Source: Sophora flavescens (taxonomy: Eukaryota > Streptophyta > Magnoliopsida > Fabales > Fabaceae). Taken from it: 64,000 nt of DNA. Shown here in pieces: positions 33,459 to 44,847 of this stretch; within the stretch, counting starts at the first letter, position 1; every line of letters starts with the position of its first letter. The stretch spans positions 40,038,783 through 40,102,782 of the forward strand of contig CM061068.1 of the NCBI GenBank assembly GCA_030762895.1, read 5' to 3'. A program made the position numbers and the translations under genes. The notes beneath the pieces are model-generated. The model did not search any database. It was not told the DNA's origin and was given only the letters and a program-made list of their open reading frames with translations.

Positions 33459-35081
33459 TGTTAGGAGTGAATTTTCAAGTTTGAGCTTTCGTTAGACAGA
33501 CAGAAAGAGGCTACATAAAAATTGAGAAAGAAGTCCCAAAATTGATATATACTGTTTTGGCTAAAAGAAAGTTGACAAGTTCTAAGTCGACAGACGGAAA
33601 GTTGACATAAAAAATTGCCATAAAGAAGAACGTCGAATTCAGAAGATTATAGAAGAATTGACAAGTGTGGAGTTGACAAGAAGTTCTTCAGTTGACATGA
33701 CAGACAAACAAGGTCGTCGAAAAGCAAAACTTGGGGCGCATCTGTTAGGAGTGAAATTTCTGATTATTGACGGATGCATTTTGACAGGCTGACGAAGGAA
33801 TCAGAGTAATGACTAATATTTTCTAAGTATTGAAAATATTTAGTTGATAAGAAAATACGGGTCGACAGAAAGGATAAATTGACAACCAAGATTTTTGACA
33901 AAGTATTAAGAAGAGTTGTCAAACGTACAGAGAAGTGTGAAAATGGCTAAGTCCTCAAGACTGACAAGTCATTAGCAAGATAAGCTGTCAAGCAGCCAGA
34001 CCGTCGAAGACAATCAAGTTGATGCAGAGCGGTTCAAGAAATTGAGCAGTTATCAGAATTGTTTGACAAGCAGTTTAAATTTGAAATTTAGAGAACTGCC
34101 AAGATACGTGGCAGTCATTTAGATAGGAAGTTACTACTAGGTAGTTATTTTATTTGCCTATAAATACTAGTTATTACAATGTGATAAGGGTTGGAACTTG
34201 AAACATCCTACACGTCTGATCACACAACAGACTGACGGATTAACTCAAGTACTCCTTCCACCCTGTTATCATCAATACAATGTTCAATTTCAATACAATA
34301 TTGGTTCATTTCCTTCAAGTTCTTCGTATACTTTCCAGTTTATTCATCATGTTCTTCATAGTGTTTTTACACTTCTTTATTTTACTGCCATCAATATTGT
34401 GATGGCGGATTCATCTTATTTCTGTGTTAATTTTTATTAACTTTTAATATTTCTTCAATAGTTCTTCATGCATTTTCCAGTTTATTTATAATCATCTTCA
34501 AGTTATTTCTTTAAACTTCATTATTTTTTCTACAAATTAATACTTGTTTAATCCAGTTTTCCTTTACTATAATCATTACTATTATGCATTTAGTATTTGT
34601 TTAATCAAGTTTTCCTTTACTCTAATATCATAAGTAATTCTTAGTTTTTTGACATCTTTCACTTAAATTAACATTTTCATTCATTTCTATTCAATTTCCC
34701 ATAAATCGTTCTTCATGAAACTGTTTTTTATCATCTTCATTGAATAACCATACTTTCTACATATAAGCATATGTTTCTTATTCTAAAGTTAGATAGCATT
34801 ATCTGTCTAATATTCGTATCCAATTAACTACCTGTCAATATGCAGTGTCAATTTTCTCACTTGTCAAATCTAGACTATTAGTCTTTGTCAGTATATTACC
34901 AAATTTGACTAAGTTGTCAAACGTGTACTTGACAGACATTATCATCAAATCGCATATTTCTGACGTAATTACCACATAACTCGTAGGTTCCATACTCGTT
35001 TGATCTTCAATTATTTATGACAAAGGAATTTTGGTTAAGAACCAAAAACCAACGTTAACAGACGTGAACTAATATCATGCA
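33459..35081 (+). repeat. Ogre-like 3' LTR, copy 1
   Basis: 1,623 bp from TGTTAGGAGTGAA to ATATCATGCA, where the flanking RNase H coding sequence resumes on the minus strand. A second polypurine-like tract and LTR start lies 284 bases inside (33743). The TATA-like CCTATAAATACTAG is at 34157-34170. The distal 430 bases are absent from the 5' LTR. Confidence 0.8.
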
Positions 35082-35800
35082 CTACGGTGAGTGGACGAGC
35101 AACCCTTCTCAAGCAGAAGAACAGTATTTGAATCGGTCTCCACATGCACTTTTTGAACCCTGTGACTACTGACAACATTGGCCATACCAAATGCCATAAA
35201 GCTCAGCCTGAGTGATTGTGCATTGACCAAGATTGCAAGCAAATCCAGTGATAAAACCACCAGAAGGATCTCGAAGCAAGCCACCTAGGAGGTGTAATCG
35301 GGTCGGGCCATCTAGGAGGTATAATCGGGTCGGTTCGGGTCGGGTTCAGAGGTTTTATCATCGGAATCGATCAAATTTGATCGGTCCGGATTTGGTTTTT
35401 AACTTTGTGTTACCCTTTTTAATTTTTTTTTAAAACTTCAAAATTAATTAAAAAAATAGGAAAAAAGATAAAATATACATATTTAATTATTAATTAAATT
35501 AAATATATATAATAATATATTAACAGTATATATATGTATATAAAATAATTAAAAAATAAATATTTATAGGGTTTAGTTCGGATCAGATTAGATTTGTAGG
35601 ATCCGAGACTCGAACCGACCTTGTTCGAATTAGCGTTTTCGAATCCGATCCGATGATACGAACCAATCCACCAAAATCGGTTCGGATCCATCAGATTTGC
35701 AGATCGGATCCGCTTACACCCCTAAAGTCACCACACATTGTTTGCTTAGTCTCATGAATAATTGAACCATCCATATCAAGCTTGGCCCAATCCAAAGAAC
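35082..35800 (-). pseudogene. RNase H remnant, N-terminal part, copy 1
   Basis: The minus strand from about 35800 reads WAKLDMDGSI, the usual start of plant RVT_3 RNase H domains. A hAT MITE (35286-35724) then interrupts it. It resumes with LLRDPSGGFITGFACNLGQ and AELYGIWYG, then after a frameshift KVHVETDSNTVLLLEKG. The hAT target duplication restores continuous reading. The remnant ends where the Ogre-like 3' LTR begins. Confidence 0.7.
35286..35724. mobile_element. hAT-type MITE, copy 1
   Basis: 439 bp. Left end TAGGAGGTGTAATCGGGTC, right end reverse-complemented TTAGGGGTGTAAGCGGATC. The 8 bp duplication AAGYCACC flanks it at 35278-35285 and 35725-35732 (7 of 8), the size for hAT elements. 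GATCCGAACCG-type inner repeats and an AT-rich centre, no transposase. Confidence 0.8.
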
Positions 35801-36454
35801 CAACTATCAAGTATCAAATATATGGTCACACATCATAATTATAACTCATAAGATAATATGTATATTATATATGACTAATTTTTAAAGTAATTCATTTTTT
35901 TTAATTTGAAACATTTTACCTTTTGGCCTTAAATATACTCATAAACACCAATGTTGGTTGGTTCAAGTATAAAAGAGCTTAATTCCCCTTAAATAAGATT
36001 TGAAAGGTTTCGATCTTATAAATGAAAAAAGTAGATGCTGAGGAAGTGTTGTCTCATTAAATAAATCTTCCCGCTTCAACTAGAATTAGTTGGAGCACGA
36101 CATGATTTATACTTGTAAAATTTAAATAAATGATATTAAATACAGTTAATAAAATGCAGTGTATAAAGTAAATAAATAATCGAGTGAAAGTGATGTAAAT
36201 CAATTGATTGATAAATAAAGCATGCACATCACCACCATGAATCCACTTTTCAAGTTAAGCATTTACAGAAACAAAAGCAATAAAATAAATGTTATACAAT
36301 ATTCTATAGCAAAGGAGACTAGGTTCATACAGCTATAACCTGTTATAAGGTCCAATCTAATATTAGAACAATATCAAATCACAACCTTTCAGAGACTATG
36401 GTGAAGCAATATTTGCTTGATGGAGCCACCTTATGGTTATGGTCCTTTGCACAA

Positions 36455-37303
36455 TTACACAGATGGAAAGTATTTGTTTAGATTAAAAGGAAGTGAATAG
36501 AACTCCTCACTTCTTGTGTCACCCTTGAAGGACCTATACTTATCCCACCAGTGTTTCCCTCTGTCTTTCCGAATAGCACTTTCTTTCTTATGTAGTGTGT
36601 TGTCCAAGAAATATGCCACACAACCCGCAACAAATGCCTTTGATTGGAATGGCACATTGACTATATCATTAAACTGCAGGTGCATAAAAATGTTCAGTGT
36701 AAGTGACTCATCACAAAAGCTAAAGAACAAACTAAGGTTTTATATATCACTATGCTAGTTCCATACCCATCTTGCTCCGGTGTGGACTGGACCAAAATTA
36801 TTGATTACTGTGTACTCATTGAAGTACTGGGCCACAGACAAGCCCAAGAAGATAGAGAAGCCTAATACAAACTTTGTTCTAAAACTGTTGAGGTTGCAGA
36901 ACTGGAGAAAACTAAGACCTCCAGCACCTACAAATGATGCATGAAAATGGAAACATTACATGCTGTTCGTTTGACTATCAAAATAAATCAAAAGTTTGAG
37001 CATGTCCTATATCTTAAATCAGACATACCAACATAAGCAAAGAACAAGCAATACAGAGCAGCAACAATAGAAGGTGGAATGGACGCAAAAACAGCTCCAA
37101 ATTTACCTACACAACAAAGAAAAATTATCAAGTTGAAGGAAAATGCACTAGAACAAGGCAAACTAGGTGTACAATTACAAGCATTGCACTAATATTCATG
37201 CTTTAACTCACCGAGAATTGAAAAGAAAATCATAAACCCAGCAGATATTTGCACAACCCTTCGACTGCCAACTCGAGTCAAAGCCAAAAGACCTGCGTTT
37301 TCT
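36455..37303 (-). pseudogene. NAT transporter terminal exon cassette (exons 11-14), unit 1
   Basis: A partial copy of the 3' end of the NAT gene: exon 11 (37212-37303), exon 12 (37029-37106), exon 13 (36767-36927), exon 14 (36455-36673) ending in TAA. All splice sites and the coding sequence look intact, and the encoded protein matches the full gene. It includes the signature ENAGLLALTR and the C-terminal SEEFYSLPFNLNKYFPSV. There is no exon 1-10 upstream, only Ogre-derived sequence 24 bases before exon 11, so on its own it is a gene fragment. Confidence 0.9.
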
Positions 37304-37476
37304 CTGTATATGCAAACCAAAGAAAATGAGATAGAACATAAGTTTTATTCATTGATTTGGCAATACAATTTTACATTGTCAAAAGTACATCCTGTCAGTT
37401 AAAGCTAACTTATTCCTAAGAGAGCGGGCTGGAAACTGACGGTTGGCATACACAGATGTGTGTCGAATTATGAGCA

Positions 37477-38420
37477 TTAAAAAAGATAAGTTAAAAAGAT
37501 GTTCAAATGACATACACAAAAAAAAATGTCAACTAAACTAAAATTGAGAATTTCTGATTTCTTCCCAAGCCTTCTCCAGAGCCTCTCTGTCACCTTACGC
37601 GGATATTTAGATTGCATGGCTATTAGAATGTTGACAATTGTCCTGACAGTCACCCCTGACTTTTTAGATTCATTGTCAATTTGATTGACCTTTTCTTTGC
37701 AGGCCGACAGAGTTTGTGCAAGTTGAGGTTTTTTCTCTTTAGCTTGAGTTAAAGCAACTTCTAAGTCAACAATCTCTTTGTCTACTGCCAAGTCAGCTTT
37801 GATGTTGTCAGCAATGACATGAATATATTGTTCTCCTGTGGCCTTCATGGTGCGTAGAGTCCCCAACATATTGTCCCTGCTGGTTTCTTCGACTTCAAAA
37901 GAGGACATAACATCATTTATGGTTGACAATTTGTCTATCAGACCATCAAAGTAGTCTTGGACAGAAATCAAAGTGCCCCTGCTTGAAGTTGGCAGATTGT
38001 TCTTAATTTGATTAAGTTGTTGGAGAAGATTGACCATGGTCGAACGGACGACTGAATCTGAACATAGGATGTCAAGTGGATGCTTGAAAAGGGATTTGAG
38101 CTCTTGCATAAACTTGTCAGCTTGATAATCACTCGAATCTTACCCTGTCAAATTTGAAAAATGGGCAGATCTTGATGAATTCTGATGACCAGCCTCTAAC
38201 AAAAAATCAATTAAGTTTTCAAGTTTAGAGGCAGGAACTTTCACTGGTTTGACGACAGTAGACAAGGTGTCTGTCAGAAGAGGTAGAAGATGTGACTGAG
38301 AATTAGAGTTTGTTGAGGAGTTGGTGAAGGATGAATTGGTTGTTCAGGAGGATTGATGGCATCAAGATTGGCGATTGTTGAAGTTTTGCCTCTCTCCCTA
38401 AGTCGTCGAAAGACAAAACT
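37477..38420 (-). pseudogene. Antisense coiled-coil ORF, copy 2
   Basis: Open for 210 codons from ATG 38109. It includes the junction region frameshifted in copy 1, so this copy keeps the longest uninterrupted frame. A local change (CACCTTACGCGG in place of CAGCCTTGGCTGCCAG near 37591) alters the C-terminus to an unrelated hydrophobic tail. The upstream TAA is shared with copy 1. Confidence 0.65.
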
Positions 38421-38431
38421 TGGGGGGCATT

Positions 38432-40002
38432 TGTTAGGAGTGAATTTTCAAGTTTGAGCATTCGTTAGACAGACAGAAAGAGGCTACATAAAAATTGAGA
38501 AAGAAGTCCCAAAATTGATATATACTGTTTTGGCTAAAAGAAAGTTGACAAGTTCTAAGTCGACAGACGGAAAGTTGACATAAAAAATTGCCATAAAGAA
38601 GAACGTCGAATTCAGAAGATTATAGAAGAATTGACAAGTGTGGAGTTGACAAGAAGTTCTTCAGTTGACATGACAGACAAACAAGGCCGTCGAAAAGCAA
38701 AACTTGGGGCGCATCTGTTAGGAGTGAAATTTCTGATTATTGACGGATGCATTTTGACAGGCTGACGAAGGAATCAGAGTAATGACTAATATTTTCTAAG
38801 TACTGAAAATATTTAGTTGATAAGAAAATACGGGTCGACAGAAAGGATAAATTGACAACCAAGATTTTTGACAAAGTATTAAGAAGAGTTGTCAAACGTA
38901 CAGAGAAGTGTGAAAATGGCTAAGTCCTCAAGACTGACAAGTCATTAGCAAGATAAGCTGTCAAGCAGCCAGACCGTCGAAGACAATCAAGTTGATGCAG
39001 AGCGGTTCAAGAAATTGAGCAGTTATCAGAATTGTTTGACAAGCAGTTTAAATTTGAAATTTAGAGAATTGCCAAGATACGTGGCAGTCATTTAGATAGG
39101 AAGTTACTACTAGGTAGTTATTTTATTTGCCTATAAATACTAGTTATTACAATGTGATAAGGGTTGGAACTTGAAACATCCTACACGTCTCGATCACACA
39201 GCAGACTGACGGATTAACTCAAGTACTCCTTCCACCCTGTTATCATCAATACAATGTTCAATTTCAATACAATATTGGTTCATTTCCTTCAAGTTCTTCA
39301 TATACTTTCCAGTTTATTCATCATGGTCTTCATAGTGTTTTTACACTTCTTTATTTTACTGCCATCAATATTGTGATGGCGGATTCATCTTATTTCTGTG
39401 TTAATTTTTATTAACTTTTAATATTTCTTCAATAGTTCTTCATGCATTTTCCAGTTTATTTATAATCATCTTCAAGTTATTTCTTTAAACTTCATTATTT
39501 TTTCTACAAATTAATACTTGTTTAATCCAGTTTTCCTTTACTCTAATATCATAAGTAATTCTTAGTTTTTTGACATCTTTCACTTAAATTAACATTTTCA
39601 TTCATTTCTATTCAATTTCCCATAAATCGTTCTTCATGAAACTGTTTTTTATCATCTTCATTGAATAACCATACTTTCTACATATAAGCATATGTTTCTT
39701 ATTCTAAAGTTAGATAGCATTATCTGTCTAATATTCGTATCCAATTAACTACCTGTCAATATGCAGTGTCAATTTTCTCACTTGTCAAATCTAGACTATT
39801 AGTCTTTGTCAGTATATTACCAAATTTGACTAAGTTGTCAAACGTGTACTTGACAGACATTATCATCAAATCGCATATTTCTGACGTAATTACCACATAA
39901 CTCGTAGGTTCCATACTCGTTTGATCTTCAATTATTTATGACAAAGGAATTTTGGTTAAGAACCAAAAACCAACGTTAACAGACGTGAACTAATATCATG
40001 CA
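38432..40002 (+). repeat. Ogre-like 3' LTR, copy 2
   Basis: Same ends as copy 1, with a 51 bp internal deletion near 39545. Part of triplication unit 2. Confidence 0.85.
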
Positions 40003-40720
40003 CTACGGTGAGTGGACGAGAAACCCTTCTCAAGCAGAAGAACAGTATTTGAATCGGTCTCCACATGCACTTTTTGAACCCTGTGACTACTGACAACATT
40101 GGCCATACCAAATGCCATAAAGCTCAGCCTGAGTGATTGTGCATTGACCAAGATTGCAAGCAAATCCAGTGATAAAACCACCAGAAGGATCTCGAAGCAA
40201 GCCACCTAGGAGGTGTAATCGGGTCGGGCCATCTAGGAGGTATAATCGGGTCGGTTCGGGTCGGGTTCAGAGGTTTTATCATCGGAATCGATCAAATTTG
40301 ATCGGTCCGGATTTGGTTTTTAACTTTGTGTTACCCTTTTTAATTTTTTTTTAAAACTTCAAAATTAATTAAAAAAATAGGAAAAAAGATAAAATATACA
40401 TATTTAATTATTAATTAAATTAAATATATATAATAATATATTAACAGTATATATATGTATATAAAATAATTAAAAAATAAATATTTATAGGGTTTAGTTC
40501 GGATCAGATTAGATTTGTAGGATCCGAGACTCGAACCGACCTTGTTCGAATTAGCGTTTTCGAATCCGATCCGATGATACGAACCAATCCACCAAAATCG
40601 GTTCGGATCCATCAGATTTGCAGATCGAATCCGCTTACACCCCTAAAGTCACCACACATTGTTTGCTTAGTCTCATGAATAATTGAACCATCCATATCAA
40701 GCTTGGCCCAATCCAAAGAA
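40003..40720 (-). pseudogene. RNase H remnant, N-terminal part, copy 2
   Basis: Copy of 35082-35800 with the same frameshift and the same hAT insertion. The visible change GCTCGTCC to TTCTCGTCC on the minus strand converts the Cys in KGCSSTH to Phe. Confidence 0.7.
40207..40645. mobile_element. hAT-type MITE, copy 2
   Basis: Duplicate of the 35286-35724 element carried along in triplication unit 2, including both target duplication copies. It is not an independent insertion. Confidence 0.85.
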
Positions 40721-41375
40721 CCAACTATCAAGTATCAAATATATGGTCACACATCATAATTATAACTCATAAGATAATATGTATATTATATATGACTAAT
40801 TTTTAAAGTAATTCATTTTTTTTAATTGGAAACATTTTACCTTTTGGCCTTAAATATACTCATAAACACCAATGTTGGTTGGTTCAAGTATAAAAGAGCT
40901 TAATTCCCCTTAAATAAGATTTGAAAGGTTTCTATCTTATAAATGAAAAAAGTAGATGCTGAGGAAGTGTTGTCTCATTAAATAAATCTTCCCTCTTCAA
41001 CTAGAATTAGTTGGAGCACGACATGATTTATACTTGTAAAATTTAAATAACTGATATTAAATACAGTTAATAAAATGCAGTGTATAAAGTAAATAAATAA
41101 TCGAGTGAAAGTGATGTAAATCAATTGATTGATAAATAAAGCATGCACATCACCACCATGAATCCACTTTTCAAGTTAAGCATTTACAGAAACAAAAGCA
41201 ATAAAATAAATGTTATACAATATTCTATAGCAAAGGAGACTAGGTTCATACAGCTATAACCTGTTATAAGGTCCAATCTAATATTAGAACAATTTCAAAT
41301 CACAACCTTTCAGAGACTATGGTGAAGCAATATTTGCTTGATGGAGCCACCTTATGGTTATGGTCCTTTGCACAA

Positions 41376-42224
41376 TTACACAGATGGAAAGTATTTGTTT
41401 AGATTAAAAGGAAGTGAATAGAACTCCTCACTTCTTGTGTCACCCTTGAAGGACCTATACTTATCCCACCAGTGTTTCCCTCTGTCTTTCCGAATAGCAC
41501 TTTCTTTCTTATGTAGTGTGTTGTCCAAGAAATATGCCACACAACCCGCAACAAATGCCTTTGATTGGAATGGCACATTGACTATATCATTAAACTGCAG
41601 GTGCATAAAAATGTTCAGTGTAAGTGACTCATCACAAAAGCTAAAGAACAAACTAAGGTTTTATATATCACTATGCTAGTTCCATACCCATCTTGCTCCG
41701 GTGTGGACTGGACCAAAATTATTGATTACTGTGTACTCATTGAAGTACTGGGCCACAGACAAGCCCAAGAAGATAGAGAAGCCTAATACAAACTTTGTTC
41801 TAAAACTGTTGAGGTTGCAGAACTGGAGAAAACTAAGACCTCCATCACCTACAAATGATGCATGAAAATGGAAACATTACATGCTGTTCGTTTGACTATC
41901 AAAATAAATCAAAAGTTTGAGCATGTCCTATATCTTAAATCAGACATACCAACATAAGCAAAGAACAAGCAATACAGAGCAGCAACAATAGAAGGTGGAA
42001 TGGACGCAAAAACAGCTCCAAATTTACCTACACAACAAAGAAAAATTATCAAGTTGAAGGAAAATGCACTAGAACAAGGCAAACTAGGTGTACAATTACA
42101 AGCATTGCACTAATATTCATGCTTTAACTCACCGAGAATTGAAAAGAAAATCATAAACCCAGCAGATATTTGCACAACCCTTCGACTGCCAACTCGAGTC
42201 AAAGCCAAAAGACCTGCGTTTTCT
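41376..42224 (-). pseudogene. NAT terminal exon cassette (exons 11-14), unit 2, with Ala-to-Asp change
   Basis: Exon 11 (42133-42224), exon 12 (41950-42027), exon 13 (41688-41848), exon 14 (41376-41594). Splice sites and reading frame are intact. At the start of exon 13 it reads GGTGATGGA where units 1 and 3 read GGTGCTGGA. If this cassette were used, Ala408 of the protein would be Asp. Exon 14 encodes the same residues in all three units. Confidence 0.9.
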
Positions 42225-42459
42225 CTGTATATGCAAACCAAAGAAAATGAGATAGAACATAAGTTTTATTCATTGATTTGGCAATACAATTTTACATTGT
42301 CAAAAGTACATCCTGCCAGTTAAAGCTAACTTATTCCTAAGAGAGCGGGCTGGAAACTGACGGTTGGCATACACAGATGTGTGTCGAATTATGAGCATTA
42401 AAAAAGATAAGTTAAAAAGATGTTCAAATGACATACACAAAAAAAAAATGCCAACTAAA

Positions 42460-43200
42460 CTAAAATTGAGAATTTCTGATTTCTTCCCAAGCCTTCTCCA
42501 GAGCCTCTCTGTCAGCCTTGGCTGCCAGATATTTAGATTGCATGGCTATTAGAATGTTGACAATTGTCCTGACAGTCACCCCTGACTTTTTAGATTCATC
42601 GTCAATTTGATTGACCTTTTCTTTGCAGGCCGACAGAGTTTGTGCAAGTTGAGGTTTTTTCTCTTTAGCTTGAGTTAAAGCAACTTCTAAGTCAACAATC
42701 TCTTTGTCTACTGCCAAGTCAGCTTTGATGTTGTCAGCAATGACATGAATATATTGTTCTCCTGTGGCCTTCATGGTGCGTAGAGTCCCCAACATATTGT
42801 CCCTGCTGGTTTCTTCGACTTCAAAAGAGGACATAACATCATTTATGGTTGACAATTTGTCTATCAGACCATCAAAGTAGTCTTGGACAGAAATCAAAGT
42901 GCCCCTGCTTGAAGTTGGCAGATTGTTCTTACCCTGTCAAATTTGAAAAATGGGCAGATCTTGATGAATTCTGATGACCAGCCTCTAACAAAAAATCAAT
43001 TAAGTTTTCAAGTTTAGAGGCAGGAACTTTCACTGGTTTGACGACAGTAGACAAGGTGTCTGTCAGAAGAGGTAGAAGATGTGACTGAGAATTAGAGTTT
43101 GTTGAGGAGTTGGTGAAGGATGAATTGGTTGTTCAGGAGGATTGATGGCATCAAGATTGGCGATTGTTGAAGTTTTGCCTCTCTCCCTAAGTCGTCGAAA
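42460..43200 (-). pseudogene. Antisense coiled-coil ORF, copy 3 (N-terminal deletion)
   Basis: Open for 145 codons from 42897. The segment encoding MQELKSLF through NNLPTSS is deleted between two TCTTA copies, joining GTTCTTA directly to CCCTGTCAAATTTG. The C-terminus LAAKADREALEKAWEEIRNSQF is like copy 1. Confidence 0.65.
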
Positions 43201-43220
43201 GACAAAACTTGGGGGGCATT

Positions 43221-44847
43221 TGTTAGGAGTGAATTTTCAAGTTTGAGCTTTCGTTAGAGCAGATGAGAAAGAGGCTACATAAAAATTGAGAAAGAAGTCC
43301 CAAAATTGATATATACTTGTTTTGGCTAAAAGAAAGTTGACAAGTTCTAAGTCGACATGACGGAAAGTTGACATAAAAATTGCCATAAAGAAGAACGTCG
43401 AATTCAGAAGATTATAGAAGAATTGACAAGTGTGGAGTTGACAAGAAGTTCTTGATTGACATGACAGACAAACAAGGCCGTCGAAAAGCAAAACTTGGGC
43501 GCATCTGTTAGGAGTGAAATTTCGATTATTGACGGATGCATTTTTGACAGTCGGTGAAGGAATCAGAGTAATGACTAATATTTTCTAAGTATTGAAAATA
43601 TTTAGTTGATAAGAAAATACGAGTCGACAGAAAGGATAAATTGACAACCAAGATTTTTGACAAAGTATTAAGAAGAGTTGTCAAACGTACAGAGAAGTGT
43701 GAAAATGGCTAAGTCCTCAAGACTGACAAGTCATTAGCAAGATAAGCTGTCAAGCAGCCAGACCGTCGAAGACAATCAAGTTGATGCAGAGCGGTTCAAG
43801 AAATTGAGCAGTTATCAGAATTGTTTGACAAGCAGTTTAAATTTGAAATTTAGAGAACTGCCAAGATACGTGGCAGTCATTTAGATAGGAAGTTACTACT
43901 AGGTAGTTCTTTTATTTGCCTATAAATACTAGTTATTACAATGTGATAAGGGTTGGAACTTGAAACATCCTACACGTCTCGATCACACAGCAGACTGACG
44001 GATTAACTCAAGTACTCCTTCCACCCTGTTATCATCAATACAATGTTCAATTTCAATACAATATTGGTTCATTTCCTTCAAGTTCTTCATATACTTTCCA
44101 GTTTATTCATCATGGTCTTCATAGTGTTTTTACACTTCTTTATTTTACTGCCATCAATATTGTGATGGCGGATTCATCTTATTTCTGTGTTAATTTTTAT
44201 TAACTTTTAATATTTCTTCAATAGTTCTTCATGCATTTTCCAGTTTATTTATAATCATCTTCAAGTTATTTCTTTAAACTTCATTATTTTTTCTACAAAT
44301 TAATACTTGTTTAATCCAGTTTTCCTTTACTATAATCATTACTATTATGCATTTAGTATTTGTTTAATCAAGTTTTCCTTTACTCTAATATCATAAGTAA
44401 TTCTTAGTTTTTTGACATCTTTCACTTAAATTAACATTTTCATTCATTTCTATTCAATTTCCCATAAATCGTTCTTCATGAAACTGTTTTTTATCATCTT
44501 CATTGAATAACCATACTTTCTACATATAAGCATATGTTTCTTATTCTAAAGTTAGATAGCATTATCTGTCTAATATTCGTATCCAATTAACTACCTGTCA
44601 ATATGCAGTGTCAATTTTCTCACTTGTCAAATCTAGACTATTAGTCTTTGTCAGTATATTACCAAATTTGACTAAGTTGTCAAACGGTACTTGATGATGA
44701 GACATTATCATCAAATCGCATATTTCTGACGTAATTACCACATAACTCGTAGGTTCCATACTCGTTTGATCTTCAATTATTTATGACAAAGGAATTTTGG
44801 TTAAGAACCAAAAACCAACGTTAACAGACGTGAACTAATATCATGCA
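43221..44847 (+). repeat. Ogre-like 3' LTR, copy 3
   Basis: Same ends as copy 1. It differs from the other two by many one- to four-base indels at CAG/CTG sites and homopolymers between 43248 and 43560. Confidence 0.8.

Larger units (their letters stand above)
22191..35081 (+). mobile_element. Tat/Ogre-clade Ty3/gypsy LTR retrotransposon (decayed)
   Basis: A plus-strand element of about 12.9 kb, including an inner Athila-type LTR at about 31.1-32.3 kb. Order: 5' LTR, gag, protease, RT, RNase H, a second archaeal-like RNase H, integrase, an antisense ORF, polypurine tract, 3' LTR. The dual RNase H and the RT motifs (KDEYPM, GHAGYNQIFIAEEDVSKTAF) place it in the Tat/Ogre clade. LTR ends begin TGTTAGGAGTGAA. 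LTR divergence by eye is a few percent, older than the Athila element. Stops, frameshifts and active-site losses run through the coding region. It lies between two parts of a minus-strand RNase H gene, but I found no matching 5 bp target duplication. The last 2.7 kb of the element is part of the tandem triplication. Confidence 0.85.
32351..37327. repeat. Tandem triplication, unit 1 (4,977 bp)
   Basis: Begins GAGATAGAACATAAG within the Ogre-like 3' region and ends CAAACCAAAGAAAAT within NAT intron 10. It contains the antisense ORF, polypurine tract, 3' LTR, RNase H remnant, hAT MITE and NAT exons 14-11. Units 2 and 3 follow directly in the same orientation with better than about 98 percent identity by eye. 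Confidence 0.95.
37328..42248. repeat. Tandem triplication, unit 2 (4,921 bp)
   Basis: Begins GAGATAGAACATAAG directly after the CAAACCAAAGAAAAT end of unit 1. Relative to unit 1 it lacks 51 bp in the LTR near 39545, a deletion between two CTTTACT copies. It also has a small replacement near 37591-37605. Confidence 0.95.

Noticed and set aside
35233..35433. Plus-strand frames MQANPVIKPP... repeated three times
   Set aside because: They run across the RNase H remnant and hAT MITE end in the wrong frame and recur only because the region is triplicated.
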